Positions 60,540 to 64,000 of a DNA stretch of 64,000 bases are shown here, in pieces. The stretch is from Rhabdophis nuchalis (taxonomy: Eukaryota; Chordata; Lepidosauria; Squamata; Natricidae), in contig CM077647.1 in the NCBI GenBank assembly GCA_039707465.1, positions 119,600,610-119,664,609 on the forward strand, given 5' to 3'. Both the position numbers and the translations under genes were made by a program. The notes below the pieces were generated by a model. It had not been told where the DNA came from. It made no database searches and saw only the letters and a list, made by a program, of their open reading frames with translations. Positions within the stretch are counted from its first letter, which is position 1. Each line of letters opens with the position of its first letter.

Positions 60540-62530
60540 TTTTTTGATGGGGCACAGAAACATATTCCTTCTGGAAGCCTTTGTAGAAGGCTGTGCCATC
60601 TAGGCACATTACAAAGTAGAGCAGCCGAGTTACAGGACTATCTGATACTTGACTGGCTGCCCAGAGGAGTGAGTGCCAAAGCTGAGAGAGAGGAGGATGC
60701 TACCTGAAGAAGCCTCAGGGCCTCAGGTTTCACCATGACCATTTGAAGGCAACAGCAGCTGTTCTGCCAACAAGCACAGCTCGTCTCCAAGCTCCCACTC
60801 CCGAAGCCAGTTAGAAGGGAGAGAAAATTGGACCCTAAAAGGGTCTTTGGTGGGATATTGCTCACACCGTCAAACAGTAAGTAGGCAACAAAATCCCAGT
60901 TGCTGGCTGGCAGTTTTCATGCCTCACAAATCGTCTTCTGCTCTTTTCTCTCTCTGGTACAGGATGAGTTCCTTAACTTCCATATCTTCTTGCATGGCTG
61001 ATTATTCATGTCTAGTTTTGATCGCCCTGGGGAAAATTATGTTGCTGCTGCTGCTGCTGCTGTTGCTATCCCATCTTTGGCAGAAGGAATGTTTGGCTAT
61101 GTGTGTGTTTCCCCCTGCCCCCCCCCCAAAAAAAAACCAAAGCAAAAAGATACCTTTCTCCTTCAAACCCCCGGTGGTTATAACAGGTCACAATGCTACA
61201 ATGTGGAAAGGAAAAGAAAGGCCTGAGGGGAGAAGTGGGGAGAGGGCTAAATGGAAGAGAGTTGGGGAGTGAAAAGGGGGTCTCTGTGGACCAACCCAGT
61301 GTGCAAGAAGAAGTAAAGGACATGGCTGAGATGGCAAAGAAGCTGCTTAGGACTTACAAAGTGCTAAGACTCCATCCTCTCCATGCTTCACAGGATGACT
61401 CGAATCTTGGCTTTAAAAGCAGAAATACCCCAGCTCCGGGCGTCTTCATCTATCACTCTAAATATAAATACAGACCACACAGGGGGGTTACATGGAAGGA
61501 CGTATAAGTGCTATTTGCTAAGGCAGCATTTAGAAAGGAGGATATGTTCTGAATCTGGATTTCATCCGTGAAAGCATCAAAGTAAGAATCCAAACCTTCT
61601 GGTATCCTCTTGACCTGGAAGTTTCAGAAATCAACTAGGTCGCCCAGTAGCTGCTACTCGAATAATGGACAAAAGAGACATCTGTCCACGTTCAGAGACA
61701 TTCTTCTCTGTATTGTTCATTATATGTTTGAAGGATGAGTTTCGGATTGAGACCAATATCAATTTGAAATCCTGAGGGAAGAGGAAAAGTAAATGAACTG
61801 TTCTTATATTGGGTGAATGTTGTTTCCTGCTTGGATATTACTGATATTCCCTGTATGTGATTTGATATGATTGGATCAAAAGCACAAAAACATTACTCAA
61901 ATGTTGTGCATGTGAAGTCACACAAAAAAAAGGATCTTTGTGCCCAGTTATGACATGGTATGATTCATTCAAGTGCTTAATAGAGAACAGGTGAACTTAT
62001 TTTCTGCTTTTTAACTGTGGAGAGCAAGACACGTTTCAACCCAGCCCTTCGGCTTTTTGATGGAGGAAGGACACAGTTTCTCTATGTTTCCCAAGGAGTT
62101 CACTCTGCATTGGAAGCTGAAATAGGCAAGCAAACTACTCTTCAACTACCCCCCTCCTGGACCCTGTCAAAGTGGGAGGGGGAGTAATAGTAGATACCTT
62201 TTTTGCCTTGATGGAGAATTTTGTGCTAGATGAATTACTATTTTCCCACATAGAATATCCAGAAAAGAAAAGAATTGTTTATGTGATAGCCTTCTTAAAT
62301 AACCACTGTAATCCTTATTTTCCTGAAATAACAAGGGCTGGGGCTCAAGCCAGGTGAGAAAAGTATTCAGGATAAGGTGAGAAAAGTATTCAGGATAAGA
62401 TCAAAGGTACTTTAAAATGTGCACATTGTTCAGTTAAACTTGGCTCTTGTTGGAGTCTACTAGCCAATCATTGTTTTAATTAGGACTCATTCAAGAACCC
62501 TGATTGGTAATGGAAAGAGGGGCTGGGGCT
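60540..62530. other. Intergenic, higher GC, no gene recognised
   Basis: 60600-61500 has more GC than its surroundings, a short GCT run near 61040 and a gtaagtagg donor-like site near 60878, so a non-coding exon is conceivable. Frames of 60-140 codons show no recognisable domains. Confidence 0.35.
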
Positions 62531-62543
62531 GGGGAGACAATAT

Positions 62544-62930
62544 AGGAAGTCTTTGACTTACGACTAGAATTAAGCCCAAACTTTCTGTTGCTAAGCAAGA
62601 CAGTTAAGATAATTCTGCCCCATTTTACAATCTTTCTTGCCATGGTTATTAAGTGAATTGCTGCCATTATTAAGTTAGTAACATGGTTGTTAAGTGATTC
62701 TAGCTTCCCCACTGACTTTGCTTGTCAGAAGGTCGCAAAAGGTGATCACATCATGAATCCGGGAGACTGCAACCGTCATAAATATGAGTCAATTTCCAAG
62801 CATTGGATCTTTGATCATGTGACCATGGAGATGCTGCAAGTTTGAAAAATGGTCATAAGTCACTTTTTTCAGTGCTGTTGTAACTTCGAACAGTCACAAA
62901 ATAAATTGTTTCTAACTCAAAGAGTACCTC
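62544..62930 (+). mobile_element. MITE, CAGGTAGTCC family, copy 4
   Basis: ggaagtctttgacttacgac, aattaagcccaaactttctg, ttgctaagcaagacag, gaaggtcgcaaaaggtgatc, atgtgaccatggagatgctg, ending aactcaaagagtacctc. Terminal bases are decayed, but this is the most complete interior of the family in the window. Confidence 0.75.
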
Positions 62931-63944
62931 TATATTAATCTGTTAATTTAACTACTGTAATTCATGCTGATATTTCCCGTATCTTTTCAAAGAACTTTGA
63001 GAATTATTATATAGGGAAATGGTAAGAATCTATATACTACTAAAAGTCTACTGTTTACTTGTAACCTTCAATTATTTCTTCATAGGACAACAATTTTTGA
63101 ATGAATTGTATCTCAGATGAGTTATCCTAAAAAAATCTATCCAAAATCTGGGAATCATTGCTCCCATAGGATTGAAAATTTGCAAAGTTGTCAATGTGAT
63201 CATCACTTCCAATGCTCCTTTCCAGCTTCCCACAAGTAAATGTGAAAGCTCGCAGGAAGTTGGAAGTCACTCCTACTCACACTGCTGTTTTGCTTGCCCA
63301 TCTCAGTTTTTAGTTTAGCTAAGGAAATATCTTTGAAACAATGACCCAACAGATCATGTTTGTCTAGTTTTCTATTAAAGACCCTCAGACCTTCAGATCC
63401 TAAATTCAGACAATATGCTAAGGTAGGCTAAAATGTGTTTTATATGTTAATTATGAGAATCTAGTCATTTCTAAAAATGGGAAATAGTCAATCACATATT
63501 ACATGTATAGTATAACTGTGTGTTGCTAATCAATGTTTGAAGTTCAACACATTGCAAAACCTCAGCTTGAGTGCTACAGTTCAGAAGGAACTCTTCTTAT
63601 AGTTCCGGAGTGCTTCTCAAGGCTTCCTTAAACCCAATGTTAAGGTTTTGATGATGAACCCAACCAAACCAGCAACTCAAGACAACCAGATCTCTTTAAG
63701 CATAATTTTATTGAGTACATCATTTTAGCACACATAAAGCAAAACCAACTCTAGCTAGTTCTTGCAGTTTTTGCCTAATTAAAGAATGAATTATTTCCTC
63801 CCTTCCTTTGTCCAGATCACATTGTCCAGTTAGGTGTTCTGGTGTCTCTATGGCAGCTCCTTCAAATCCTTGCCAAATATCTGTTGAGATGACTTTATCA
63901 TCATGGGATGATTTCTTGTTTTCATCTGGGCTGGCATTCCCTCC
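62931..63944. other. Intergenic AT-rich, nothing recognised
   Basis: About 1 kb without repeat ends, tandem arrays or recognisable coding. Confidence 0.5.
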
Positions 63945-63951
63945 TCTCATA

Positions 63952-64000
63952 GTCCTGCGTGAGCTGCACTGGCTGCCTGTGGCCTTCCGGGTGTGCTTCA
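63952..64000 (+). mobile_element. L2-clade LINE fragment, cut by window end
   Basis: tcctgcgtgagctgcactgg and ctgcctgtggccttccgggt read LRELHWLPVAFRVCF, the conserved L2 C-terminal motif. Continues past the window. Confidence 0.8.

Noticed and set aside
61193..61507. 104-residue ORF as a gene
   Set aside because: No recognisable domain, no splice support and no similarity I can name.

Overview
This is vertebrate nuclear DNA, very probably from a snake. It is AT-rich and intron-rich with long interspersed repeats. The repeats fit squamates: a full Sauria SINE with a BovB-like 3' tail (5277-5594), many L2-clade LINE 3' ends, CR1/L3 LINEs, one with an ATAGG tail, a Penelope-like element, a GATA array, and many short hAT and Tc1/mariner-like elements. 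The species call is inference; only the sequence was available.

The one recognisable host gene is ADAM11, on the plus strand. Seventeen coding exons lie between 1645 and 38610. All use GT-AG splice sites, all phases agree, and the coding lengths sum to 1569 nt (522 residues plus stop). The window opens inside the metalloprotease-like domain, so the signal peptide, prodomain and start of that domain lie upstream. The visible part covers the rest of the metalloprotease-like domain, disintegrin, cysteine-rich and EGF-like domains, one transmembrane helix and a 15-residue tail. The zinc motif of active ADAMs is absent, as expected in the ADAM11/22/23 group of neuronal LGI receptors. This is not a venom metalloproteinase gene.

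Layout: 1-1644 is intron with a SINE, a mariner-like MITE and an old L2. 1645-13091 holds exons A-F (metalloprotease-like domain). 13092-20025 is a 6.9 kb intron with nested hAT, L2, Penelope and Tc1 material. 20026-23595 holds exons G-K (disintegrin and start of the cysteine-rich domain). 23596-30504 is a second 6.9 kb repeat-filled intron. 30505-32101 holds four close exons (cysteine-rich and EGF-like). 32102-38564 has the transmembrane exon between repeat-rich introns, and 38565 onward is the last exon and 3' UTR.

From about 39000 to 64000 I see no host coding exon. This intergenic DNA contains further MITEs, SINEs, L2 and CR1 pieces, microsatellites and a cluster of long non-autonomous hAT elements (56480-59260). 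The most striking feature is how legible the transposon history is: many hAT copies keep both inverted termini and 8-bp target duplications, several are nested, and one insertion can be checked against an unoccupied paralogous site about 400 bp away.
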